Shown one piece after another: positions 47,767 to 57,900 of a DNA stretch of 64,000 nt. Position 1 is the stretch's first letter. Every line of letters begins with the position of its first letter. Both the position numbers and the translations under genes were made by a program. The notes beneath the pieces were generated by a model. The model saw nothing but the letters and a program-made list of their open reading frames with translations. It made no database searches and was not told the DNA's origin. Source of the DNA: Cordylochernes scorpioides (taxonomy: Eukaryota > Arthropoda > Arachnida > Pseudoscorpiones > Chernetidae); contig CP092877.1 of NCBI GenBank assembly GCA_030710605.1, positions 1,820,936-1,884,935 of the forward strand, written 5' to 3'.

Positions 47767-49254
47767 CACTGGTGTCCAAAAAATAATAAACTTTTGTTTT
47801 TTAATGATATGTTTTAAAATATACAACTCTAAAAGCTAAAAAGTAATTTAATCAGGTATTTTAAGTCGTAGAATTTATTTATCGCAACCATTCGATTAGG
47901 TAAAATTGAAAATATGCAAATTTTTGCTTGCCTCATAAGTGTGCTATTTGACGTGTCGTTTACCCCATCTAAGAATTGTCCAATTATAATTTTATTTAAT
48001 CCTTAGTTAATTATGAGTTTACGGAAAATGTTAGCAGATGATTTAAAATGGAGAGCTGTTGGAAGAATGGAGGCAGGGCAATCACAAGTTGAAGTAGCAA
48101 AATGGCTAAATGTGAATAAATCTGTGGTCAGCAAAATATGGAAACAGTTCATTGAGACAGGAACCATCAAAAGAAAAGAAGGTTCTGGTAGAAAAAGAAA
48201 AACAGCTACCTCTGAAGACCGTTATCTGGTCGTAACTGCCAAGCGCCATAGGGAGATGACAGCTATTCAACTCTCTAATGAACTCTCAAGTGCTACTGGA
48301 ACGAGAATTTCAAGACAAACTGTTTACCAAAGGCTTCACGAAGGTGCTCTTTATGCAAGACGACCAATGGTCTGTATCCCTTTAACCTCTGCTCACAGGA
48401 GAGCCCGCTTGAATTGGTGCTTGGAACATCACGCCTGGACTCATGATCAGTGGGCCAATGTTCTCTTCAGTGACGAGTCAAGATTTAGTTTAAACACAGA
48501 TTCTCGACGAGTTTTCATCTGGAGGGAGCCTGGAACCCGCTATCATCCCAGTAACATCAGGGAAATAGACAGTTTTAGAGGGGGCAGTCTCTTAGTCTGG
48601 GCTGGCATAAGTTCTAGCAGACGCACACTCCTCCACATTTTTCTGGGGGCACTTTAACTGCCCAAAGGTACAGGGACGAGATCCTTGAGCCCTATCTAAG
48701 ACCTTATAGAGATCAAATTGGTCACAATTTAATTTTTATGGACGATAATGCTCGTCCGCATAGGGCTAGGCTAGTCAATGAATATATCCAGAGTGAGAAT
48801 ATTCGAAGGATGGATTGGCCAGCCAGATCTCCGGACCTGAATCCAATAGAGCATGTGTGGGATGCTCTAGGGAGGCGTATTGGAGCTCGTCACCCCTCTC
48901 CCAGAACCCTCGTTGAGCTAAGAACTGCTCTATTGGAGGAGTAGGGTTTACTACCCCTGGACCTCCTCCAAAGCCTGGTAAACAGTATGAGGGCTCGCTG
49001 TGAGACCTTGATAGCTGTTAGAGGTGATCATACTCCCTATTGATATCTTATTTCTTTAAGATCTGGACCTTAGCTTTGGGTATGTTGGTAATAATTTGCA
49101 TATTTCATAATTTCAAATATTTTTTTATTTTCATATAGCTAGTCAAATTCTCCATAGTTTAAACTATTTGTATACTAAATTTTATATTTGTTAATAAATT
49201 AGCTTTTGAGAAATTTCGATATTGGTTAAGTTTCTTATTTTTTGGACACCAGTG
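47767..49254 (+). mobile_element. Tc1/mariner transposon, copy 1
   Basis: Inverted ends CACTGGTGTCCAAAAAATAA and its exact complement TTATTTTTTGGACACCAGTG, flanked by TA on both sides, 1,488 bases. It encodes a DD34E-type transposase, broken by a frameshift and a stop. Confidence 0.9.
48013..48990 (+). pseudogene. Tc1 transposase, frameshifted
   Basis: The first frame (48013-48657) holds a paired-type double helix-turn-helix (GQSQVEVAKWLNVNKSVVSK, later SNELSSATGTRISRQTVYQR) with a basic GRKRK between. The catalytic start VLFSDESRFSL carries the first Asp. One base missing in the T-run near 48641 (compare 52209-52215) shifts the frame, after which FMDDNARPHRA (second Asp) and DLNPIEHVWDAL (Glu) follow. 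A TAG at 48942-48944 replaces the codon that reads TGT in the second copy. It cuts and pastes DNA in the nucleus when intact; this copy cannot. Confidence 0.88.
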
Positions 49255-50512
49255 TATATAAAAAACTGTTCTCAGAAAGGGAGGCTCCTCCACCTTGAGA
49301 GAGTTCTCCTCCTTTCTTTTAAAAAATAAACTTATCCCTCTGGAAGTCTGATGTTTCCACCTTGATATTGAAACAAGGGATTGTGTTCTTTGAACACTAA
49401 TAACATATATATTTGACTTAACTAACTATACTGGGGCATAACTGATTTTCTAACTAACAATATATACAGCAATAAAAAATAGCCATGACACCAGTCAAAA
49501 TGAATTGAACAACAGTCAAAGCAATAAATTCATAGATATTATGACTTAGCACGTGCCTAAATATCATGGAATCGCATGCGGTGGTCTACCATGACAATGC
49601 CCACACAATAGATAAAAGCTGACTCTTGTATATGTGTGTTCTCGGCCCCGGTATGAGTTGAATGTGGCCTCTAGACAAAATCTTTTAGACAATCCAGAAA
49701 TATTATAGTAAAACTTCGTTATGAAACGTTATCTCCCTTATAACGCTATCCCAATTATTGTGTTTTTTTCGTCCTTGTCCCGAAATTTTATTTTAATTTC
49801 CAGCATACAACGGTATTTAAAAAAGCGTGTTGGGACAAGTACTCAGAATATCCTGGTGTCATACCTATGTTGTACGTTGCCAAGATGCTGAGACAACTTT
49901 CTACCATTGTGAGTACAAGTAACAAAACCCAAAAGGGACTTAAATATTACCTAAAAGATTTTGGCACCTAATTTAGACACAGGAAGCACATAGCTCATTC
50001 TGTATTTTATTTATTTTGAACAATAAATATCACTTTTTTAACATTTGAAATTAATAAAAGTAAAAAAGTTTGACATTTATTGTTAAGCATTTAGGTATTG
50101 TAGAAAAAAAAAAATTATTAACAGATTGTCGATTTAGAAAATATTTAGACTCTCTAGTATTTTATAAAATTTGATTTGTTCTTGTCTTAAATATTTTGCG
50201 TTTTATCATGATGTTTGTCTTTTATAATTTTGTACGTGACACTATGAACAACAAATGTAGGGCCAAAGCCCAGAATTGAATGCCTATTGACATGTCTGGA
50301 GTCAACATAAACACAAATAAATGGTTGTAAAGATGGTGGAAAGGTTTTACTTTATTTTTACTGAGGGTGTCTTTTGATTTACAAGGTTGTCCCAAAAGTT
50401 CGTAAACACTTGCAAGAAATTGAAATACCAATATTATTCGCCGTTATGTATAATGTCTTTGTATTATGCATAAAGTAATTGTATTATTATGTATTCACCG
50501 TAATAATATTAT
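49255..50512. other. Left arm of inverted repeat, intergenic
   Basis: Non-coding. It matches 52837-54330 in reverse complement with substitutions and small indels ('acaaggttgtcccaaaagtt' here, its complement near 52954-52976). No gene was recognised. Confidence 0.7.
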
Positions 50513-51876
50513 TCGCCAAGTAATAAGGAAAACAACATTTTAAGAAAAACACTAACTTTTGGGACAACCTTATATTATCCCCTTACGTTCCCACCATGTA
50601 AAATATTCTTCTAATTTTATTTCTGTGAAGTGTAGGCCCTATCCAATAGCCTTCTTTTATTTGGAAGTTCGTAGGATTTCATTAGTGCTTTGTGAGCTCT
50701 CGTCAAATCCCTCTTTGACTGGCGAGGGCTATGTGGGGCTTCCAAAAGGGTTTATTGAATTTTTCCACGTTAATGTGGAGACGAAGGTCAGGCTAGTTTA
50801 CAGAGTAGGTTTATATCTGAGGTGAATGTTCCTATTTCGACGTGCTATAGCTGTGATATTCTTTGTTCATCAGCGCATAGACTGTCATACGTTGTTTACT
50901 GCCATTCTGTAAGGGCTGCTTAAGTCACTCACTTAGAAGATAAAATTGCTATAAAGTATAAAATAAGAATGTAAACAGCATCAATGCGTTTCTTTATTCG
51001 TGCAAAGTGCAAGTTTACGGATATTTATAATCCTTCTACAGGCATTCCTTGCACTTGGCACGAATAAAGAAACGCATTGATACTATTTATATTTTTATTG
51101 CGGAGCTAGTGATATGGATGGCTGTGCTGGAGTAAACCTCCTTTTTGTGTCTGGGTGCTATATTTATGGCGAACTAAATAACTTAGTCCCTATTTCTGCT
51201 CCGCGCTTATGGAATTGAAGACTTGAGGCGATGGCGTCGACCTTTCATATTAAATCTTACTTTTCCTTATTACTAATAATTGAATATAGTTGCGGAACTA
51301 CTGGTTTCCTGTGCTGCTCTTTTCCTGTTATTGCACCTTGTACGGAGAATCTGTATAAGACTAACGTCTTAATAAAGGCTTTGTGTGTGTGGCTATTTAT
51401 ATTTTTATTTTAAGTCACTAACACTGATCGTCTTAAAGTTATCTCAAAGTTTTAAATGAAGAATATAAATATGTATAGAATATTAGCGCGGGACTACACG
51501 TGGCCGTGAAAGATGCCGGTGTAGATCCACTAGCCATGACCCCGATGTCCCATTGTCTACACGAGCTGACATCTGGTGGGAAATAGACTAATTAGTACCG
51601 ACATAATAGTACGATCTTAGTATGCGGGGGGATCAGCCTCATTGTGGAAACCCCTCGGTGCCATCGTTCTTACAACGGCTCACAATACACTCAAAAAAAT
51701 TACAAAAACGACGTTCCTAAATGTTACCTGATGATCCGTTAAATACTTGGCATTTATAGGGGCAAGGAGGAAAAATACAGTCGACTCTCTAATTTTTGAA
51801 ACTCAAGAGACAGAGAGAATTATTAAGAGTTCAAAATAACAGGAGTTTAAACGACCAAGAGAGAGGGAGGGGGGAA
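50513..51876. other. Unpaired sequence between arms, left of gap
   Basis: No counterpart on the right side of the gap and no recognised gene. It includes a hairpin-forming inverted repeat at about 50985-51085 ('gcgtttctttattcgtgc' against 'gcacgaataaagaaacgc') and ends in purine-rich 'gagagagggaggggggaa' at the gap. Confidence 0.6.
50985..51085. repeat. Short inverted repeat
   Basis: 'atcaatgcgtttctttattc' + 'gtgcaaagtgcaag' is mirrored by 'cttgcacttggcacgaataa' + 'agaaacgcattgat' about 30 bases later. It could be a foldback element. Confidence 0.7.
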
Positions 51877-51976
51877 NNNNNNNNNNNNNNNNNNNNNNNN
51901 NNNNNNNNNNNNNNNNNNNNNNNNNNNNNNNNNNNNNNNNNNNNNNNNNNNNNNNNNNNNNNNNNNNNNNNNNNNN
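51877..51976. other. Scaffold gap of 100 N
   Basis: Exactly 100 undetermined bases, the usual placeholder for a gap of unknown size. It separates the two contigs that carry the two exchanger copies. Confidence 0.98.
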
Positions 51977-52619
51977 CCGCTTGAATTGGTGCTTGGAACA
52001 ACACGCCTGGACTCATGATCAGTGGGCCAATGTTCTCTTCAGTGACGAGTCAAGATTTAGTTTAAACACAGATTCTCGACGAGTTTTCATCTGGGGGGAG
52101 CCTGGAACCCGCTATCATCCCAGTAACATCAGGGAAATAGACAGTTTTAGAGGGGGCAGTCTCTTAGTCTGGGCTGGCATCAGTTCTAGCAGACGCACAC
52201 CCCTCCACATTTTTTCTGGGGGCACTTTAACTGCCCAAAGGTACAGGGACGAGATCCTTGAGCCCTATCTAAGACCTTATAGAGATCAAATTGGTCACAA
52301 TTTAATTTTAATGGACGATAATGCTCGTCCGCATAGGGCTAGGCTAGTCAATGAATATCTCCAGAGTGAGAATATTCGAAGGATGGATTGGCCAGCCAGA
52401 TCTCCGAACCTGAATCCAATAGAGCATGTGTGGGATGCTCTAGGGAGGCGTATTGGAGCTCGTCACCCCTCTCCCAGAACCCTTGTTGAGCTAAGAACTG
52501 TTCTTTTGGAGGAGTGTGGTTTACTACCCCTGGACCTCCTCCAAAGCCTAGTAAACAGTATAAGGGCTCGCTGTGAGACCTTGATAGCTGTTAGAGGTGA
52601 TCATAATACTCCCTATTGA
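51977..52619 (+). CDS. Tc1 transposase, C-terminal part, intact frame
   Basis: The first bases after the gap continue the transposase in frame (LNWCLEQHAWTHDQWANVLF). The catalytic residues are present in one frame: SDESRF (Asp), LMDDNARPHRA (Asp), PNLNPIEHVWD (Glu, 34-residue spacing class). It ends RGDHNTPY and TGA. The DNA-binding half lies in the gap. Unlike the copy at 48013 it has no frameshift or stop, so it may come from a complete element. Confidence 0.87.
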
Positions 52620-52834
52620 TATCTTATTTCTTTAAGATCTGGAACCTTAGCTTTGGGTATGTTGGTAATAATTTGCATATTTCATAATTTCAAATATATT
52701 TTTTTAATTTTCATATAGCTAGTCAAATTCTCCATAGTTTAAACTATTTGTATACTAAATTTTATATTTGTTGATAAATTAACTTTTGAGAAATTTCAAT
52801 ATTGGTTAAGTTTCTTATTTTTTGGACACCAGTG
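51977..52834 (+). mobile_element. Tc1/mariner transposon, copy 2, cut by gap
   Basis: Nearly identical to 48400-49254. The right end TTATTTTTTGGACACCAGTG is followed by TA. The left half is lost in the gap. In copy-1 sense its TA coincides with the TA at about 50513 in the left arm ('gtaataatattattcg'), so it inserted into sequence homologous to the left arm and interrupts the visible homology. Confidence 0.88.
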
Positions 52835-53654
52835 TATTATTACGGCGAATACATAATAATACATTTATACAATTACTTTATACATAATACAAAGACATTA
52901 TACATAATGTCGAATAATATTGGTATTTCAATTTTTTTTTGCAAGTGTTTACGAACTTTTGGGACAACCTTGTAAAACAAAAGACATCCTCAGTTAAAAT
53001 GAAGTAAAAATTTTCCACCATCTTTACAGCCTTTTATTTGTATTTATGTTGACTCCAGACATGTCAATAGGCATTCAATTCTGGGCTTAGGCCCTACATC
53101 TGTTGTTCATAGTGTCGCGTACAAAATTATAAAAAACAAACATCATGATAAAACGCAATATATTTAAGACAAGAACAAATCAAAATTTATAAAATACTAG
53201 AGAGGCAAAAATTTTCTAAATCGACAATCTGTTAATAAAATAGTTTTATTAACAATAATTTACTTTTATTAATTTCAAATGTTTAAAAAGTGGCATTTAT
53301 TGCTCAAAATAAATAACTACAGATTGAATTAATGCTTCCTGTGAGGGTCTAAAATATATGCCAAAACCTTTTAGGTAATATTAAGTCCTTTTGGGTTTTG
53401 TTACTTGTACTCACAATGGTAGAACAACTTCATCAGTTGTCTCAACATCTTGGCAACGTACAAATATGTATAACACCAGGATATTCTGAGTACTTGTCCA
53501 AAAACGCTTTTTAAAATACCGTTGTATGCAGGAAATAAAAAAGACAATTCGGGACAAGGACGAAAAAATCACAATAAGCGGAATAGCGTTATAAGTGGGA
53601 TAACGTTATTAACGAAGTTTTACTATAATATTTCTGAATTATCTAAAAGATCTT

Positions 53655-53839
53655 GAGTAAAAATATATCAGGCTTCCAGGGAAAAGTGTCTTTTCAAAAC
53701 ATTTTTATTCTCTAGCTTTCGGGTACGAACGGCCTTCTACAGGAGAAAACTTGGTAGAAGGGCGTTTGTGCCCGAAAGTTAGAGAATAAAAATGTTTTGA
53801 AAAGATAATTTTCCCTGGAAGCCTGATATATTTTTACTC
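53655..53839. repeat. 185-bp foldback MITE with hammerhead-like arms
   Basis: 'gagtaaaaatatatcaggct' and its complement at the right end; arms of about 75 bases. Each arm contains a 'tagaaggg...cccgaaagtt' or '...gctttcggg' block resembling a degenerate hammerhead. Absent from the left arm. Confidence 0.8.
53707..53750 (-). ncRNA. Hammerhead-like motif (degenerate)
   Basis: The reverse complement has 'ttctc', CTGTAGA (53736-53742), 'aggccgttcgtacc', CGAAAG (53716-53721), 'cta', 'gagaa'. Stem I 'ttctc'/'gagaa' is perfect over five pairs; core position 6 is U instead of A. Confidence 0.35.
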
Positions 53840-53859
53840 AATATTGAAACAGGGGATTA

Positions 53860-54010
53860 TTTTGTTGAACTAAAATATATTAGAAACGAAGGCGATAAAA
53901 ACGTGGTGATTTTCTTTTATTGATAAAATACAAGCTTTCAGGCAAGAATGCCCTTCCTCAGGTTACAACTCACGTTACAACGTTTTATCGCCTTCGTTTC
54001 TAATATTATT
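53860..54010. repeat. Second foldback insertion in right arm
   Basis: 'attagaaacgaaggcgataa' + 'aacg' and 'cgttttatcgccttcgtttc' + 'taat' are inverted ends. Between them the minus strand carries 'cctgaggaagggcattcttg' + 'cctgaaagc' (53925-53970), a CUGANGA...GAAA pair with a GGGC stem. Not present in the left arm. Confidence 0.65.
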
Positions 54011-54921
54011 GCGTGGCCACGTCATGTCTGATCCTAAAATATATTGTTTAAAGACCTACATTTAAGTCATACCGGGGCCGAGACCCTATATGCAAGAGTC
54101 AGCTTTTATCTACTGTGTGGACATTGTCAAGGTAGACCACCGCATGCAATTCCATGATATTTAGGCACATGTTAAGTCTAAATTTCTATGAATTTATTGC
54201 TTCGACTGTGTGTGTGTGCTGTTCAATTCATTTTGACTGGTGTCGTGGCTATTTTTGCTTGCTGTATATATTGTTAGTTAGAAAAAGTAGTTATGCCCCA
54301 GTATAGTTAGTTAAGTCAAATATTTATTAGTGTTCAAAAGAACACAATCTCTTGTTTCAATATCAAGGTGGAAATATATTATTATTACACTTATTGCCAA
54401 TATCATGTTAAATTTTGTTAGGAAGAAAACATGGAAGGGTTTGCCTTAGTTATTAATGGTAAAGTTTAACAAGGCGCATCTCTTTCTTCTGGGGCTTTTG
54501 AGAACTCTAGGATTGACTATTCAATTACATATTTCAACCTGCATTAACCGAATTGTTAACACAGCTATTAGGTGTTTTTTTTTTCGATTTAAAAAAATGG
54601 GGTCCCATTTCAATTTCCTCCTACTTTTTATATAGTCACGAACCGGTTCTAGCTTGAGATCCGTAGAGGAGATTGAAGCTTCTAGTATCTAGATAGAGTT
54701 ATACAAGTAGTATATTTGTAGTACTAGATAAAATGGTTGCCCTCATACACCCATGATATGCCATGTTTGCCAAATTACATACTGATAATGGAAAATTGCC
54801 GCATTATCTCTATTTTAATATAACGATTCATACCATCTATTTTGGAATGAGCAGTAGTTAAAATGGAACTTTATTTTGAATACGATTTTATTGAAAACTC
54901 AAATTTTATTTTTTCTTTATT

Positions 54922-54969
54922 TTACTCGTTGTTCGAGTCCTTCCTCAGTCTGGCCAGGTCATCATCGGT
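54922..54969 (-). CDS. SLC9C1: SLC9C copy 2 last exon
   Basis: TDDDLARLRKDSNNE and stop, with acceptor 'gtgtgttcgcag' on the minus strand. AATAAA follows the stop as in copy 1. Two silent differences from copy 1. Confidence 0.82.
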   Translation of the reverse strand, partial: TDDDLARLRKDSNNE

Positions 54970-57900
54970 CTGCGAACACACATAACACTGGATAGTTGAC
55001 ATTGCAGAGATTATTTCCTGTCTTCCTATTTTAGCACTAGTGCTAGCAGGATTTACAACAACATCATACAGCCCCTTTATTGTCCCGACGTTTCATTGAT
55101 TCGATGCCAAGTTGTTGACAACCGTTAGATTTTATAATTCGTCAATATATCGTCTTCATTTTAATTATTATTATTATTATGATTAATTCGTCTTTTTGAC
55201 CAGCAAGAAAGTAGTGACGTGGAGAAGGAATCCCTGCCATTTATGCTAAGTAGTAGTATACATGCATGTAATGATGTGAGTTCTTGTCGACTCTTGTAGA
55301 ATACTGTCGGCTCACTATAATATTTTGTTGAGTTTGATGTCGCCTACTGAAATAAGTTGAAGTTCTGGTAAGCCTTGTGTAGAGTTTTCCAGTACCTCTC
55401 TGCACCTTGGAAGACCTTTAAACGTTCTCACAAAATACAGGCAGTCGTGGTCGAGGCAGAGTGGAAAGTTTGGGAATGTCCACACAATAAACGAAGACAC
55501 AATTGCACTAAGAAAGTTCCGTAACAGATAAAAATTGAGCTAGGAGCGAAATATGGAGAGATAGAAGATTTCTTACTCGTCTACATGATGGATGGGATGG
55601 AACTCAGGTACGACCGACGTGAGCTGACGCTAAGGGTGAACTAAACTCAACTCTACTGTCAAGTGACTGTAAAGTGATGTATTTATAGGTTAAAGATGGG
55701 GGGACCTTATGTGACAGGGGCGTTTCTGAGAAAGGGGGCCCTTACCTGCCCAGGTGTGAGAGGGGTCTCTGCATTCCACCACATGTGACAGTGTGGGTGG
55801 CCTTGTCGTGGGAATTGTAAATCTACCTGATTTATGACTTCCATCTTTAGACTTTGCTGTTTTGGCAATACTGTATGCTCGATCTCTGCTTTAGCTCAAC
55901 TCTTAATCAATTACAGAGTTTATTTATTTATCCACTTTGTACAAATTACATTACATATGGCGATGCAATGACACAGATTAATCATGCGCATAATTATTTA
56001 TAGATGTGTTTCTATATACAACATGACAATCTTGTTATACGTAATTATACAATATAGGGTTGTTGGTTTAAATTACCATAGATGAGCCCCGGGAGTGAAA
56101 GGGTTTATCCGGGTTTAGGCGGGTAAAGCCTCTCTAACACAGGTAAGTAATTAAAATTTATTTTAATTAATTTAAACTGTGAGGGTTAAAAAGGGCTATA
56201 ACAAGATATTTGTTGGATATAAGATGATTAAAATAAAATGATGACATAAAAATTCACATTCTAAGAGAATATTGGTGGGCGTTGGACAGGGTTAGTAGTT
56301 GAAGAATATGCAATTGTTAGAAGTGCACATGTAAACCAAATACTCAGGTCCAGGTGCAAAGCGAGGATATAGACTTGAGCTGTCTTCCTTGGCAATGTTT
56401 CACTTGCGATCCTATATAAGGGTTACAGTGGTTTGTCACAATTTTAGGATTATTGGGTTAAAAGTTGTTGAAGAAAAGTTGCTTATTAATATGATTGAGA
56501 AAGGAGTGAAATAGAGCCATGCGATAAGTAGAATTGTAGCGACAGTAGGTGATCTAACTTGACTCGAAATCAAAGGTTGAATGTGGTCCGCTAGAGCTGG
56601 AAAAAAAAAAGTTGAAAGTTGAAAAAAGTGAACGCTTTGTGAATGCGTTGGTGATTTGCTCTGCGGATGAAATGAAATAAACTCTTGAAGCTTGTTCAGA
56701 CCAGAAGTTTGGATTTGTAAGTCTGGGGAACTGCGTCCTCAAAGAGTTTGTTGAATTACGAAATCAAAAAATAAATTGTCAAGCAGTGCTGTCGTTTTTC
56801 TACGTTGATGTGACGCAATGACTGAAAAGATAGTGATGAAAAATATAGGGAATTGGTTAAAGAATATGATTGTTGAAAACCATTGTTGTAGATTCCCGAT
56901 AGTGGATGATAAACATTGTCAGATAATAAAGGTATTTAAGCACATATAAAATATAGTGAAGTTTTCTTCCTTTCATTCATTAAATAGTGAATAAAAATAT
57001 AGAAATATGATTGCGGGTACAAAAAATGTAAGTGGACAAAATTAAACATGTAATATATAAAAGATATAATAATAATAAAATAAAAATAATTTTTGAAACA
57101 ATTAGATGTTTTGCAATACTAAATTAATATCATGAAAAATAAAAGTAAATTTGATTAAAGTTTTTTTTTTTATGTTGGATTAAAAATTTGATTATATAAT
57201 TGAAAGGAAAAAATAAAAATAATTATTCAAGATTTTATACAAAATTTATAATATAATTGAAGGTTATTAATGATTGGATAAATTTTAAGTAGTGTAAAAT
57301 TGAACAAAAATTGTCTCTTTTGAAGAAAAGTTACAACTGTTGTGTGTAGATATATCCTATTGGTAAACATTGGTGTTTTTGACTCTGTGAAGCGGGAATA
57401 TGTGAAATGATCCCTTCGTTTGTCTACAATGTTGGTATGTAGAGAATGATTTCTCTTTCGCGTTATAAAGTCTATATAAGACTTAACCAAATTGTTTTAA
57501 TTGGTGTTATCAATTAACATGTAAAATGTTTAATGTATGTTGTGATATCTCGTTGGTGAGATTCTCGAGGAAATCTAAATGATTAGTATGAAACATGTGT
57601 TTAAAAAAAAGAAAATGGCGTCATGAAGCTAGCGGTCAAGAAGATCTGCCTTGTGAGGGGGGAGAGAGGAGATGTCCAAAGATAGCAGTGACTTGGGGAG
57701 TGACGTCATAAAGGGCGTCCACTTCCTTTTTTTCACGGAAATTCTTTTTTTTTTTGGGGTGGTCACACATGTGGGATGGTTTTCTAGGTTTGAGATTTAC
57801 TTGAAACTGACTTTCTCCTTTTGTTGAGTTGGCAATTTTCTGCTATAATTGAAAGATATGATTTTCTCGGTGTTCGTAGTTGTTAAGACTTAGTAAAAAT

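Larger units (their letters stand above)
47627..49353. repeat. Foldback MITE split by Tc1 insertion
   Basis: 'caggcttccggggctaagtt' on the left and 'aacttatccctctggaagtc' on the right are inverted ends of the family also seen intact at 53655-53839. The Tc1 element at 47767-49254 sits inside. The mirror arm lacks the whole block at this position (near 54370-54400). Confidence 0.6.
52837..54921. other. Right arm of inverted repeat, intergenic
   Basis: Reverse complement of 46877-50512 with differences. It lacks the Tc1/MITE block and the 47054 duplication, and it has its own foldback insertions (53655-54010). No gene was recognised. Confidence 0.7.
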
